A DNA stretch of 64,000 nt from Meiothermus sp. (GTDB lineage: Bacteria > Deinococcota > Deinococci > Deinococcales > Thermaceae), in the NCBI RefSeq assembly GCF_026004115.1, contig NZ_BPIM01000001.1:1488001-1552000 (forward strand), read 5' to 3'. Positions within the stretch are counted from its first letter, which is position 1; each line of letters begins with the position of its first letter. A model generated the notes under the pieces. It saw only the letters and a program-made list of their open reading frames with translations, did not search any database and had not been told where the DNA came from. This document shows positions 27,278 through 35,603 of the stretch, piece after piece. The translations under genes and the position numbers were made by a program.

Positions 27278-27841
27278 ATGAAAGGACTCAGGTGGTCTAG
27301 GTGGCATCTGGTGGGCCTTACCTTGATACTTACGGCCTGCCCGTTTCCGTCCCCTGCTCCTGCAACCATGTACCTGTTCTATTTTCCCGATAACCCGGCC
27401 CTGTGCCCACAGGGTATCCAGGCCGAGGTCAGAGTTGAGTCAGGTGATCGCGAATATCTTTTTCGTAGGCTTTATTTCAACCCCGGGAACTACAGAGATC
27501 ACGATGAAGAGGAGGTTGCTGGAGACTGGGAGCCCAGGCCGGGTAGTGAAGGAACGTTTGTAGCGGTTCGATTCCAGATGACCCGATCCGCGACCAGCCC
27601 ATTGCGGAATGAAACCCTCAGCCCTCCCTTGCCTGCCTTGGAGATGTGGAAGGGCTTCTATGAACTGAAAATTCTTCCGTACGACAGACGGTTACCCCGC
27701 CTGCGGGTGCAATGCTCGGATGCGCCCGCATTAGAATTTGTAAGCCAACCAGGCAAGTTGATTTTTGTGATACTGGAAGATGCGACAGTTCCCAGCAAAC
27801 TACGGGTTTTGCAGTATGCTACATACGAATTTGGCCCGTAG
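27278..27841 (+). CDS. Hypothetical lipoprotein, 187 aa
   Basis: Begins MKGLRWSRWHLVGLTLILTAC, a lipoprotein signal peptide with lipobox LTAC (Cys about residue 21). The mature part is a small polar domain of beta-rich appearance with no family I recognise. It starts five bases after the locus B peptidase-like gene and must be co-transcribed with it, so it could be a partner, substrate-binding helper or protective protein for that enzyme. This role is a guess from position only. Confidence 0.68.
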   Translation: MKGLRWSRWHLVGLTLILTACPFPSPAPATMYLFYFPDNPALCPQGIQAEVRVESGDREYLFRRLYFNPGNYRDHDEEEVAGDWEPRPGSEGTFVAVRFQMTRSATSPLRNETLSPPLPALEMWKGFYELKILPYDRRLPRLRVQCSDAPALEFVSQPGKLIFVILEDATVPSKLRVLQYATYEFGP

Positions 27842-27855
27842 GGGGGCCTCCTTGT

Positions 27856-27886
27856 CCCCCTGGTAGTGAACCCTACTACCAGGGGG
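27856..27886 (+). terminator. Perfect 12-bp hairpin after the locus B genes
   Basis: CCCCCTGGTAGT (27856-27867), seven-base loop, ACTACCAGGGGG (27875-27886), 15 bases after the lipoprotein stop. No T-run follows, so it is a possible terminator or mRNA-stabilising stem. Confidence 0.5.
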
Positions 27887-28010
27887 TCTATTGTGGTGAA
27901 GTTGTGCAGCTTTGTCTGGGTTGTAATGCCCGGACTGGAATAGTGGAACGGCTGAACAACGCGACACCGGCGGCTTTGATTCGCTTTGCTTTGGGCCTGA
28001 ACCCGTACCT

Positions 28011-29042
28011 CTAGCGGCTCTTCACCGCTGTCCAGACCTCGTCGTAGAGGCGGGTATCGCGCCCCAAGTCGAGGACGAACTCGAGCTTCGCCATGGTGGC
28101 GGCATCGGGGTAGATGGCGGGGTTCTTGCGGTCGGCGGGGTTGATAAAAGGCAGGGCGGCCTTGTTGGGGGTGGCGTAGCGGTTGAAGTTGGAGAGCTGG
28201 GCCCCGATTTTAGCATCCAGAATAAAGTTGATGAACTGGTGGGCGGCCTCGGGGTTGGGGGCACGGGCAGGAATGGCCAGGTTGTCCAGGAAGAGCGCGG
28301 CCCCCTCCTTGGGCACCACAAAGCCCACGTTCTTGTTCTCGTCGGCGGCCTTGAGGGCATCGCCGTTGTAGACCACCGCGTAGGTAGCGGTTCCTGCGAC
28401 CAGCCGGTTCTTGGCCCCCACCCCGCCTTCAAAGCCCAGGAAGCGGGGGTTCTTTTTGGCGTTCAGGAGTACCTGCCCGGCAGCCCGCACCTCGGCGGGG
28501 TTTTTGCTGTTGATGGACTTGCCCTGGTAGCGCAGCGCGGCCCCCATCATCTCGCGGATGGAGTCCATCAGCACAAAGGGCTTCTCGGCCCCCGGCCCCA
28601 GAATTACGCTCCAACTGGTGGGGGTGGGCACACGGTCTTTGCGGTACATGATGCCCGACATGCCCCACTGGTAGGCCACACTGTAGCGGTTGCCGGGGTC
28701 GAAGGGCGGGTTGGCAAACTTGGGCTCGAGGTTCTTCAGGTTGGGGATTTTGCTCTTGTCCAGCGGCTGTACCAGCTTGAGCTGGATCAGGGTGGGGATG
28801 ATGTAGTCGCCCGGCACAATCACGTCGTATTGTGAGACCCCGCCAGCCTGGAGTTTGGCCAGCATATCTTCGTTGGACTCGTAGAGGTCGATGCGCACCC
28901 GCAGGTTGAACTTTTGTTCAAAGGCTTTGATGATGGCCGGATCCATGTACTCCGACCAGATAAAAAGCCGCATCTCGCGGGGCTGGGCCAGGGCCAGGGG
29001 CAAAACCATTAAGCCGAGTAGAGCCAGCAGGCGGTTCATCAT
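28011..29042 (-). CDS. potD: Spermidine/putrescine ABC transporter substrate-binding protein PotD
   Basis: Binding protein of 343 residues with signal peptide ending PLALAQ and PotD landmarks IWSEYMDPAIIKAFEQKF, YESNEDMLAKLQAGG, DVIVPGDYII and FINFILDAKIGA. Two ATG codons lie in tandem (29042 and 29039) after GGAGGAGAA; the second has the better spacing. It is last in the potABCD set transcribed leftwards from 32242 and is a close paralogue of 18930-19958. Confidence 0.93.
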   Translation of the reverse strand: MMNRLLALLGLMVLPLALAQPREMRLFIWSEYMDPAIIKAFEQKFNLRVRIDLYESNEDMLAKLQAGGVSQYDVIVPGDYIIPTLIQLKLVQPLDKSKIPNLKNLEPKFANPPFDPGNRYSVAYQWGMSGIMYRKDRVPTPTSWSVILGPGAEKPFVLMDSIREMMGAALRYQGKSINSKNPAEVRAAGQVLLNAKKNPRFLGFEGGVGAKNRLVAGTATYAVVYNGDALKAADENKNVGFVVPKEGAALFLDNLAIPARAPNPEAAHQFINFILDAKIGAQLSNFNRYATPNKAALPFINPADRKNPAIYPDAATMAKLEFVLDLGRDTRLYDEVWTAVKSR

Positions 29043-29120
29043 TTCTCCTCCAGGATGTACTTAGTTTACCGTAGGGGCTTACGTTTCTCCATGCGGGTTT
29101 GGGGCTCACTTTGAGCTAGC

Positions 29121-29906
29121 TCAGCGCCGGGTCAGGCGTTCGGAGGCCAGCACCAGGAACACCGTTATCAAAAAAATCAGCGTGGATAGGGCGTGAATCT
29201 CGGGGGTGACGCCCCGCCGCACCGAGGCGTAAATCAGGAGGGGCAGGGTTTGCGAGGTGGGGCCGGCGGTGAAAAAGCTAATCACAAAGTCGTCCAGCGA
29301 GAGGGTAAAGGCCAGCATGGCCCCGGCCACGATGCCGGGGGTGAGCAGGGGCAGCAGGACGCGGCGCACAAAGTAGCTGTAGCTGGCGTAGAGGTCGCGG
29401 GCGGCCTCGTCGAGGTCGTGCCCCAGGCTTTTGAGGCGGCTGCGCACAGTGAGGGCCACGAAGGCAATCTGGAAGGTCACGTGGCCCAGAATCATGGTGA
29501 AGAGGCCCGGCTCAAAGAGGCTCGAGACCATGCGAAAAGCCCCAAAGGCCACCACCAGCGCCACTGCAAAGATGATGTCGGGTGTGACCACCGGCAGGTA
29601 TAGGAGGTTCTCCAAAAAGCCCTGGCTGCGCCGGGGCCAGGGATAGCGCTCGAGGGCAATGGCAAAAAGCGTGCCCAGTACGGCAGCGATAACGGTGGAA
29701 ACCAGCGCCAGCACGAAGGTGTTGCGGGTGGCCTCGAGGATGTCCGGATTGTTCAGAAGCCGCACGTACCAGTCCCAGGTAAACCCCGACCAGGTGAGGC
29801 CGTAGCGGGTTTTATTGAAGGAAAGCACCCCCACCGCCAGCATGGGCAGGTACAAAAAGGCCAGCGTGGCGATGGCCGTAATGCCCACCCAGGGGTTCAG
29901 GCGCAT
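29121..29906 (-). CDS. potC: Spermidine/putrescine ABC transporter permease PotC
   Basis: Inner-membrane permease of 261 residues with about six helices. The opening MRLNPWVGITAIATLAFLYLPM and the ATPase-contact loop LDEAARDLYASYSYFVRRVLLPLL are typical of PotC. It lies between the PotB and PotD genes of the second polyamine transporter. Confidence 0.93.
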   Translation of the reverse strand: MRLNPWVGITAIATLAFLYLPMLAVGVLSFNKTRYGLTWSGFTWDWYVRLLNNPDILEATRNTFVLALVSTVIAAVLGTLFAIALERYPWPRRSQGFLENLLYLPVVTPDIIFAVALVVAFGAFRMVSSLFEPGLFTMILGHVTFQIAFVALTVRSRLKSLGHDLDEAARDLYASYSYFVRRVLLPLLTPGIVAGAMLAFTLSLDDFVISFFTAGPTSQTLPLLIYASVRRGVTPEIHALSTLIFLITVFLVLASERLTRR

Positions 29907-29988
29907 ATATGCCTCCTGTCAATAGCCGATAGTCTATGGTTTGTGACTTTTCGACTATGGATCATTGGCCATTGGCTACCGGCCCGCT

Positions 29989-30894
29989 TCATACCAGATC
30001 CACATCCTTCCCCCGGCGGCGGTAGAGGGCTAAACCAATAAGGGTCATGACCATCAGGCCCAGGCTAACCGCCGCTCCGTAAGGCCAGTCGCGGCTGGCG
30101 TAAAACTGCTGCTGGATCAGGTTGCCCACCAGAAGATACTTGGCTCCGCCCAGGAGGTCGGGGATGACGAACATCCCCATGGCCGGGATGAAGGTCAGGA
30201 TCACACCCACCGTAAGGCCCGGCAGGGTCTGGGGCCAGACGGCCTGAAAGAAGGTACGGATGCGGCTGGCGTAGAGGTCCTGGGCTGCTTCCACCAGGCT
30301 CCAGTCGAGCCGTTCGACCGAGGAGAACAGGGGCATCACCACAAACGGTAGAAAAGCCGTCACCATACCGATATAGACCGCCAGCGGGCTGGGGTACAGG
30401 CCCGCGTCCGGGGCCAGGAGGCCCAGGCCCTGGGCCAGCTTGGCGAAAGGGAGGTCGGGGGCCAGCAACATCTGCCAGGCGTAGGTGCGGATGACCAGGT
30501 TGGTCCAGAAGGGAATAATCACCAGCGCCAGCCAGAGGTAGCGGGTGCGGGGCGGCCTGCTGGCAATAAAGAAGGCCAGGGGGTAGGCCAGCACGATGCA
30601 GACCAGGGTGGTGACAAAAGCCACCCAGAGGCTCCGCAGCAAAATCAGGATGGTGTCGGGGCTCCAGCCGAAGATGCCATAGCCCAGCAGACGGGCGTAG
30701 TTTTCCAGATTGAAGCGCCAGACCACCTCGCCGTACTGGCCTCGTTCGGCAAAGGAGAGGGCCACCAGCGAGAGGCCCGGTATCACCAGCAAGCCCAGAA
30801 TCCAGATAACCGCAGGCAGCAAGAACCACAGCCCTCGGCGGTAGAGCTGGGCGGGGGTGGTGAGTTCACCGAACCAGACGATGAGCCTATTCAT
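29989..30894 (-). CDS. potB: Spermidine/putrescine ABC transporter permease PotB
   Basis: Inner-membrane permease of 301 residues. Helices begin at about residue 22 (LWFLLPAVIWILGLLVIPG) and the contact loop VEAAQDLYASRIRTFFQAVWPQTLPG is intact. The ATG at 30894 overlaps the end of potA by eight bases (ATGAATAG). The frame stays open much further upstream, but only because the 75-bp tandem repeat inside potA has no stops in this frame; those upstream residues are not part of PotB. Confidence 0.92.
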   Translation of the reverse strand: MNRLIVWFGELTTPAQLYRRGLWFLLPAVIWILGLLVIPGLSLVALSFAERGQYGEVVWRFNLENYARLLGYGIFGWSPDTILILLRSLWVAFVTTLVCIVLAYPLAFFIASRPPRTRYLWLALVIIPFWTNLVIRTYAWQMLLAPDLPFAKLAQGLGLLAPDAGLYPSPLAVYIGMVTAFLPFVVMPLFSSVERLDWSLVEAAQDLYASRIRTFFQAVWPQTLPGLTVGVILTFIPAMGMFVIPDLLGGAKYLLVGNLIQQQFYASRDWPYGAAVSLGLMVMTLIGLALYRRRGKDVDLV

Positions 30895-32242
30895 CCAGCA
30901 CCACCAGTGCATCTGCCGGTAGCTCGGCCCAGAGTTCCTGCCCGGCCTGAAAGGTGGGGTGGGGGGCGGTACGCACGCGAATATCGCAGGCCTCGAGCGA
31001 AGACGAAGCCATTGCACTGCTCGATAAACTTTCCCGCAATTCATCGGATGCTCGCGCCCTTTGGGCCTCGAGCGAAGACGAGGCCATTGCACTGCTCGAT
31101 AAACTTTCCCGCAATTCATCGGATGCTCGCGCCCTTTGGGCCTCGAGCGAAGACGAGGCCATTGCACTGCTCGATAAACTTTCCCGCAATTCATCGGATG
31201 CTCGCGCCCTTTGGGCCTCGAGCGAAGACGAGGCCATTGCACTGCTCGATAAACTTTCCCGCAATTCATCGGATGCTCGCGCCCTTTGGGCCTCGAGCCA
31301 GACCTCCTGATAGGCCCCCCGGTAGACCGCCTCGCGCACCCGCACCCTGAGGCCGTTCTGCTGCGGCTCGACCTCGGAAAGCCGCACCCGCTCGGGCCGG
31401 ATGGCCACGTAGCCCTCGTCCCAGGGGGGGGTGCGGTTCAGGGCCAGCTTGCCAAAAGAGGCCTCGAAACCCATGGGAAGCCGAAGGCCTTTGATGAGGT
31501 TGGCCGCGCCCAGAAACTCGGCGGCGTAGCGGGTGCGGGGCCGCTCGTAGACCTCGTCCGGGGTGCCGACCTGCTCGAGTTGGCCCATGCGCATCAGGGC
31601 GATGCGATCCGAGACCGCCATGGCCTCGTCCTGGTCGTGGGTGACCAGGATAAAGGTCAGGCCCAGTTGCTGTTGGAGCCGCCTTAGCTGCACCTGCACC
31701 TCGGCCCGCAGCTTGGCGTCCAGGGCGCTCATGGGCTCGTCCAGAAGCAGTACCTGCGGCTCGTTGACCAGGGCCCGGGCCAGGGCCACCCGCTGACGCT
31801 GCCCACCCGAAAGCTGGTGGGGCAGGCGGTCTTTGAAGCGCTCGAGCTGCAAAATCTCGAGGCCGTACTTGACCCGCCGCTCCACCTCGGCCTTGTCCAT
31901 GCGGCGGCTTTTAAGCCCAAAGGCGATGTTTTCCCAGACCGAAAGGTGGGGAAAAAGGGCATAGCTCTGGAAGACGGTATTGACCGGGCGCTGGTTGGCC
32001 GGTAGGGGGGTGATATCCTTGCCCAGGAGCACCACCCGGCCCTCGGTGGGCACCTCGAGGCCGGCAATAATCCGCAGCAGGGTGGTTTTGCCGCAGCCCG
32101 AGGGGCCTAAAAGGGTAAAAAACTCGCCGGAGGGCACCTCGAGGCTGACCCCGCCCAGCGCGGTAAAGTCGCCAAATTTTTTGACCACGTTCTGTATGGA
32201 AAGGGATTCGCTTGTGGCCGGGGGCCGTGCAGCGACGTTCAT
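30887..32242 (-). CDS. potA: Spermidine/putrescine ABC transporter ATP-binding protein PotA with inserted tandem repeat
   Basis: ATPase of 451 residues. Walker A GPSGCGKTT (46-54), signature LSGGQRQRVALARAL and Walker B LLLDEPMSALD are intact. The C-terminal TOBE-like domain is split by four copies of a 25-residue unit (about residues 318-418, containing ASDELRESLSSSAMASS). Without the 100 extra residues the length is 351, the usual PotA size and close to the 343 of the paralogue at 8912. The insert is in frame, so the ATPase may still work, possibly with changed regulation. Confidence 0.9.
   Translation of the reverse strand: MNVAARPPATSESLSIQNVVKKFGDFTALGGVSLEVPSGEFFTLLGPSGCGKTTLLRIIAGLEVPTEGRVVLLGKDITPLPANQRPVNTVFQSYALFPHLSVWENIAFGLKSRRMDKAEVERRVKYGLEILQLERFKDRLPHQLSGGQRQRVALARALVNEPQVLLLDEPMSALDAKLRAEVQVQLRRLQQQLGLTFILVTHDQDEAMAVSDRIALMRMGQLEQVGTPDEVYERPRTRYAAEFLGAANLIKGLRLPMGFEASFGKLALNRTPPWDEGYVAIRPERVRLSEVEPQQNGLRVRVREAVYRGAYQEVWLEAQRARASDELRESLSSSAMASSSLEAQRARASDELRESLSSSAMASSSLEAQRARASDELRESLSSSAMASSSLEAQRARASDELRESLSSSAMASSSLEACDIRVRTAPHPTFQAGQELWAELPADALVVLDE
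30991..31290 (-). repeat. Four tandem 75-bp repeats inside potA
   Basis: Units start at 30991, 31066, 31141 and 31216, each exactly 75 bp and nearly identical (the first differs at one base in the AGACGA(A/G)GCC stretch). The flank at 31291 begins CCTCGAGC like a unit. Seventy-five is a multiple of three, so copy number can change without breaking potA. Confidence 0.95.
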
Positions 32243-32480
32243 GGTTGGGCCTTAGATTACCAGAGGACACGGCGCTTTTGAACCGCTCGGGGATGTGTGT
32301 GCAGTTACCGAAGCAAGACACCTAAGGGCAGAAGCTACCTACCTTGGAGAAAGGTCAGGAAAAGCAAAGGATGCCCTCGTACTAGTGCCGGAGCGTTTGG
32401 CACCAATGACTGTGTTGCTGCATAGCGGCTAGGTATAGGAAGCAATAAATGTGTACTTAGTATAAATAAAATATTTGCTA

Positions 32481-32510
32481 TTGACCTCACTTGAAGCGCT
32501 AACCTACAAT
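32481..32510 (+). promoter_or_regulatory. Promoter of phase-variable locus C
   Basis: TTGACC (32481-32486), 18-base spacer, TACAAT (32505-32510). Same layout as locus A, about 50 bp upstream of the ATG. Confidence 0.65.
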
Positions 32511-32559
32511 GATTCTGGCTGCCCCAAATGTAGCCTGGACTATGGAGGTTAATTCAGCT

Positions 32560-33201
32560 ATGCGTTTCTCATCTTTTGGTTGCTGGTTGCTGGTTGCTGG
32601 TTGCTGGTTGCTGGTTGCTGGGCTGGGGTTACTGATTACGGCTTGTGGGGCGCATGACCCAGGGCATTCTCAGCATCAGCAGGGTAGTGTCATTTTTGAA
32701 GGAACCGCTGAGGAATCCAATGAGCTCAGCTCGCAACAAACTCGAGCCTCTAAAACTACCTGCACGATAAGGGTTGACTATCCACACGCTGCGTGGTGGG
32801 GTCAAGGATTCAACATGACGCGAATTGTGAAAGCAAAAGCAGAAGGTAAATGTACGACCGAACCACCCTGGCCCGGCTTGAAGTACCATTTATACATGGT
32901 TCTTGAGCGCGCCAAGCCTTCCATTGGCTTTGTACCAAGATGGGTTGAGATTGGTAGAGAAGGTCCCCTGACTCGCATTGCGCAGACTATCGGTGCTCAA
33001 CAATCAGCCGCTTGGAGTGTATCTTCGACATACATATTTGCCCCTTGCAGCGACGCTAGATACCGCGTTTGGGTTTACGTTTTGCGTGAAGCCCCGGGGC
33101 TTGTCGCTGCAACCCCCATAACTTTTGGTCCTATAGAGAATTTCGTCAAGTGTTTCCCTGATGAACCGCCACCATCCCCACCCTATTACCCTCCCCGGTA
33201 A
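32560..33201 (+). CDS. Putative phase-variable lipoprotein, locus C (ON as sequenced)
   Basis: Lipoprotein of 213 residues, paralogue of locus A. GGAGGTTA precedes the ATG at 32560. The signal peptide reads MRFSSF, then GCWLLVAG twice (six heptads, 42 bases), then GLGLLITAC with lipobox ITAC. Because 42 is a multiple of three the ATG joins the mature protein in frame. The mature domain has conserved YHLYMVLER, PRWVEI, LTRIAQT, ARYRVWVYVLREAPGL and several Cys, ending in a proline-rich tail. Function unknown; it leads a two-gene unit with 33216-34007. Confidence 0.8.
   Translation: MRFSSFGCWLLVAGCWLLVAGLGLLITACGAHDPGHSQHQQGSVIFEGTAEESNELSSQQTRASKTTCTIRVDYPHAAWWGQGFNMTRIVKAKAEGKCTTEPPWPGLKYHLYMVLERAKPSIGFVPRWVEIGREGPLTRIAQTIGAQQSAAWSVSSTYIFAPCSDARYRVWVYVLREAPGLVAATPITFGPIENFVKCFPDEPPPSPPYYPPR
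32578..32619 (+). repeat. Heptanucleotide repeat GGTTGCT x6 in locus C signal peptide
   Basis: Six perfect GGTTGCT heptads encode the hydrophobic core of the signal peptide as two GCWLLVA units. Loss or gain of one heptad would shift the frame and abolish the lipoprotein. Confidence 0.95.
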
Positions 33202-33215
33202 TTCTGCAGCTACCT

Positions 33216-34007
33216 ATGGCCATTACCCTTCAAGATGTCTTCATCAGGATGGTTTCGGGAAGTTTTCGCTTTGACTTTGGCTTGTATTTCAAAAGCCTTT
33301 GGCGGCTCAACGTACCCTTGTTTGGGTTTTACTCCAGTTGGCGTCTGCCATCGAAACACAGGCCTAAACTCGATCCAAAGTTGCTTCAACAGGAACTGTT
33401 GCAGCCCCGTTTTCAGATTGCAGAAAGTGAGTTCTGGTGGCTTCCGGGGGTGGGCTACCGAAAGAGGTACTGCTTGTATACACTTCCCAATAAACAAAGG
33501 GAGGAATGGTTCGATACGGTTAACTGGCGGGGAGTCAAAAAAGTGTGGGACAAAGGTACCTACCAAGTGGTCTCCTCTAAACCGATCCACGAGTATCGCT
33601 GTCTTAGCTCCGAAGGCGATGAATTTTATTGTAATCCTGTAAACGTAGATGCACGCATTCCCGATATGTCCGGTACAAACGAACTTTACCACTTCAGGCC
33701 CTTACTAGCCGAGGTGCAGATTGAGCTGGTAGGCGAGGACAGATATCTGGATCGCCCGGTAGTGCTGCTACGGGGGGTACCCAAACCTTTTCCAGAACGA
33801 GAAACCCCACCTTTTTTGGCGGGTTGGTCCGGGCCGGAAGATTGGTGGTTGGTTGCTGATTACTACGACCTGTCCTTGGACATGCGGGAAGGACTCTTGC
33901 TCAATTACCAAGGGCATGTAAAAGAGGGAATCCTGGTTGAATCGAAGATACTCGAGCTAGACACGTCAAACGAAGACGCCAGAAGTGAGCGCGTCTTCCA
34001 GGTGTAG
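33216..34007 (+). CDS. Conserved hypothetical protein of duplicated module, locus C
   Basis: A 263-residue soluble protein, paralogue of 24566-25345 (shared FGFYSSWRLP, ESEFWWLP, FYCNPVN, RIPDMSG, PEDWW, VKEGILVES, ERVFQV). It starts 14 bases after the lipoprotein stop. The pairing of this protein with the lipoprotein is preserved in both modules, which suggests the two act together. No known domain is recognised. It converges with gabT (12 bp between stops). Confidence 0.76.
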   Translation: MAITLQDVFIRMVSGSFRFDFGLYFKSLWRLNVPLFGFYSSWRLPSKHRPKLDPKLLQQELLQPRFQIAESEFWWLPGVGYRKRYCLYTLPNKQREEWFDTVNWRGVKKVWDKGTYQVVSSKPIHEYRCLSSEGDEFYCNPVNVDARIPDMSGTNELYHFRPLLAEVQIELVGEDRYLDRPVVLLRGVPKPFPERETPPFLAGWSGPEDWWLVADYYDLSLDMREGLLLNYQGHVKEGILVESKILELDTSNEDARSERVFQV

Positions 34008-34019
34008 CGGGAAGGTGTC

Positions 34020-35324
34020 TTACCTTGGCTCGCTCAGGGCCTGCTCGAGGCTCGCCTGCAAAATTTCCAGACCCTTCCTGGCTTCCTCTTCGCTCACCAC
34101 CAGCGGCACCAGGCAGCGGATCACGTTGGCATGCATTCCGGCCTTGAATAAGAGCAGCCCTTTCTCGCGGGCGATATCCAGCAAGCGGTTGGTGAGTTGT
34201 GGGTCGGGGGCCTTGCTCTGGGGGTCTTTGACCAGCTCCATAGCAATCATGGGCCCCAGGCCGCGCACATCGCCCACAGCTTGAGGGAAGCGGGCCTGAA
34301 TCTGACGGAAGCCCTCGTGCAAAATTTCCCCCAGCCTTTGAGCTTTTTCTAGCAGGTTCTCCTGCTCAAAGATGTCCAGAACCGCCAGGGCTGCCGCGCA
34401 CGAGAGGGGGTTGCCGCCGAAGGTGCTGCCCAGGCCGCCCACGGTGGGTGCGTCCATGATCTCGGCCTTGCCCAGCACCCCGCCGATGGGCAGGCCGCCA
34501 CCAATGCTCTTGGCGAAGCAGATCAGGTCGGGCTCCACCTCGGCATGCTCGATGGCCCAGAACCTGCCGGTGCGGCCTATGCCGGTTTGGACCTCGTCGT
34601 CAATAAACACGATACCGTGCTTCTGGGTAAGGCTGCGCAGGGCTTTGAGGAAGGGTTTGGGTGCGGGTACAAAGCCCCCCTCGCCGAGCTGCGGCTCGAT
34701 GATGATGGCGGCCACGCGGTCGGGCTGAATCTGGGTATCGAATACCTCGTGCAGCCCGTCCAGGGCCTTGCGGGTGTCCACGCCGTGGTACTCGCTCGGG
34801 TAAGGCGCGTGGTAGACCTCGGGGGCAAAGGGGCCGAAATTCTGGCGGTAGGGGTTGGACTTGCCGGTAAGGGTCATGCCCATCAGGGTGCGCCCGTGGA
34901 AGCTGCCCCGGAAGGCAATCACGCCGGGCCGATTGGTGAACGAGCGGGCAATCTTGATGGCGTTCTCGGTGGCCTCCACGCCGGTATTGAGGAAGAAAGC
35001 TTTTTTATCGCCGCCGATGGGCGCGGTGGCCGTAAGCCGCTCGGCCAGCTCGATGTAGGGCTCGTAGGCCACGCCGGGAAAGCAGGTATGCATGTACTGG
35101 TGCAGTTGCCTTTCGACCGCCTCTACCACCTTGGGGTGGTTGTGCCCCACATTGAGCACCCCAATCCCCCCAAACCAGTCGAGATATTCCTTGCCCTCGA
35201 CATCCCAAATTTTGCCGCCCTGAGCGCGGGCAATCACGATGGGGTGTACCTGCGAGACGCCTCGGGGCACCACTTTGTGCCGCCGTTCGATCAAGGCCTG
35301 GTTTTTGGAAGGGGCTTGAATCAT
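34020..35324 (-). CDS. gabT: 4-aminobutyrate aminotransferase-type enzyme (second copy)
   Basis: Class III aminotransferase of 434 residues. Landmarks are WDVEGKEYLDWFGGIGVLNVGH, TGVEATENAIKIAR, FRGSFHGRTLMGM, FIDDEVQTGIGRTG and the PLP-lysine in FAKSIGGGLP. The ATG at 35324 follows GGAGGAAA; the longer ORF upstream has no family similarity. It probably transaminates GABA or another omega-amino acid, alongside the copy at 20986. Confidence 0.9.
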   Translation of the reverse strand: MIQAPSKNQALIERRHKVVPRGVSQVHPIVIARAQGGKIWDVEGKEYLDWFGGIGVLNVGHNHPKVVEAVERQLHQYMHTCFPGVAYEPYIELAERLTATAPIGGDKKAFFLNTGVEATENAIKIARSFTNRPGVIAFRGSFHGRTLMGMTLTGKSNPYRQNFGPFAPEVYHAPYPSEYHGVDTRKALDGLHEVFDTQIQPDRVAAIIIEPQLGEGGFVPAPKPFLKALRSLTQKHGIVFIDDEVQTGIGRTGRFWAIEHAEVEPDLICFAKSIGGGLPIGGVLGKAEIMDAPTVGGLGSTFGGNPLSCAAALAVLDIFEQENLLEKAQRLGEILHEGFRQIQARFPQAVGDVRGLGPMIAMELVKDPQSKAPDPQLTNRLLDIAREKGLLLFKAGMHANVIRCLVPLVVSEEEARKGLEILQASLEQALSEPR

Positions 35325-35591
35325 AGATTTCCTCCGATAGTCCGACCTCGAGTGTATCCCGCCCGCTCTCGCTTGTGTACCCCTTGGGCGAGGAGTCAGG
35401 GCTGGTGCATAAAGCAAACCACTTCTTCCTCCCCAACGGGGGAGGCTAGCTGGGGGCCTGATACCCAGGTAGGTCGCCTGCCTACGAGCACAATACCGAC
35501 TGTCTAAAGCGCACCTGGCAAATGTTTGCGCGGGTTCACACACCGACCCTGGCGAGGAGTGGGCGATTTTGGGCTGGGTGACAGCTTGAGT

Positions 35592-35597
35592 TAGACT
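35592..35597 (+). promoter_or_regulatory. -10 box of a leaderless promoter (TAGACT)
   Basis: TAGACT, six bases, then GTG at 35604. There is no Shine-Dalgarno. Confidence 0.5.
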
Positions 35598-35603
35598 TAT
35601 GAC

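Noticed and set aside
27842-28014. Possible small gene overlapping the end of the 27278 lipoprotein
   Set aside because: The frame overlaps a better gene and has no start signal; the region holds a hairpin and otherwise nothing I recognise.
30895-31269. N-terminal repeat extension of the second PotB
   Set aside because: It is the potA tandem repeat read in another frame; a normal PotB start is at 30894 next to the first helix.
30907-31350. Plus-strand repetitive ORFs of 118-147 codons
   Set aside because: They arise only because the 75-bp potA repeat has no stops in several frames; potA on the minus strand explains the region.
35325-35603. Upstream extension of the second gabT and a C-run/G-run palindrome near 35431
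   Set aside because: The extension lacks family similarity; the palindrome has no clear role and may be a minor dispersed repeat.
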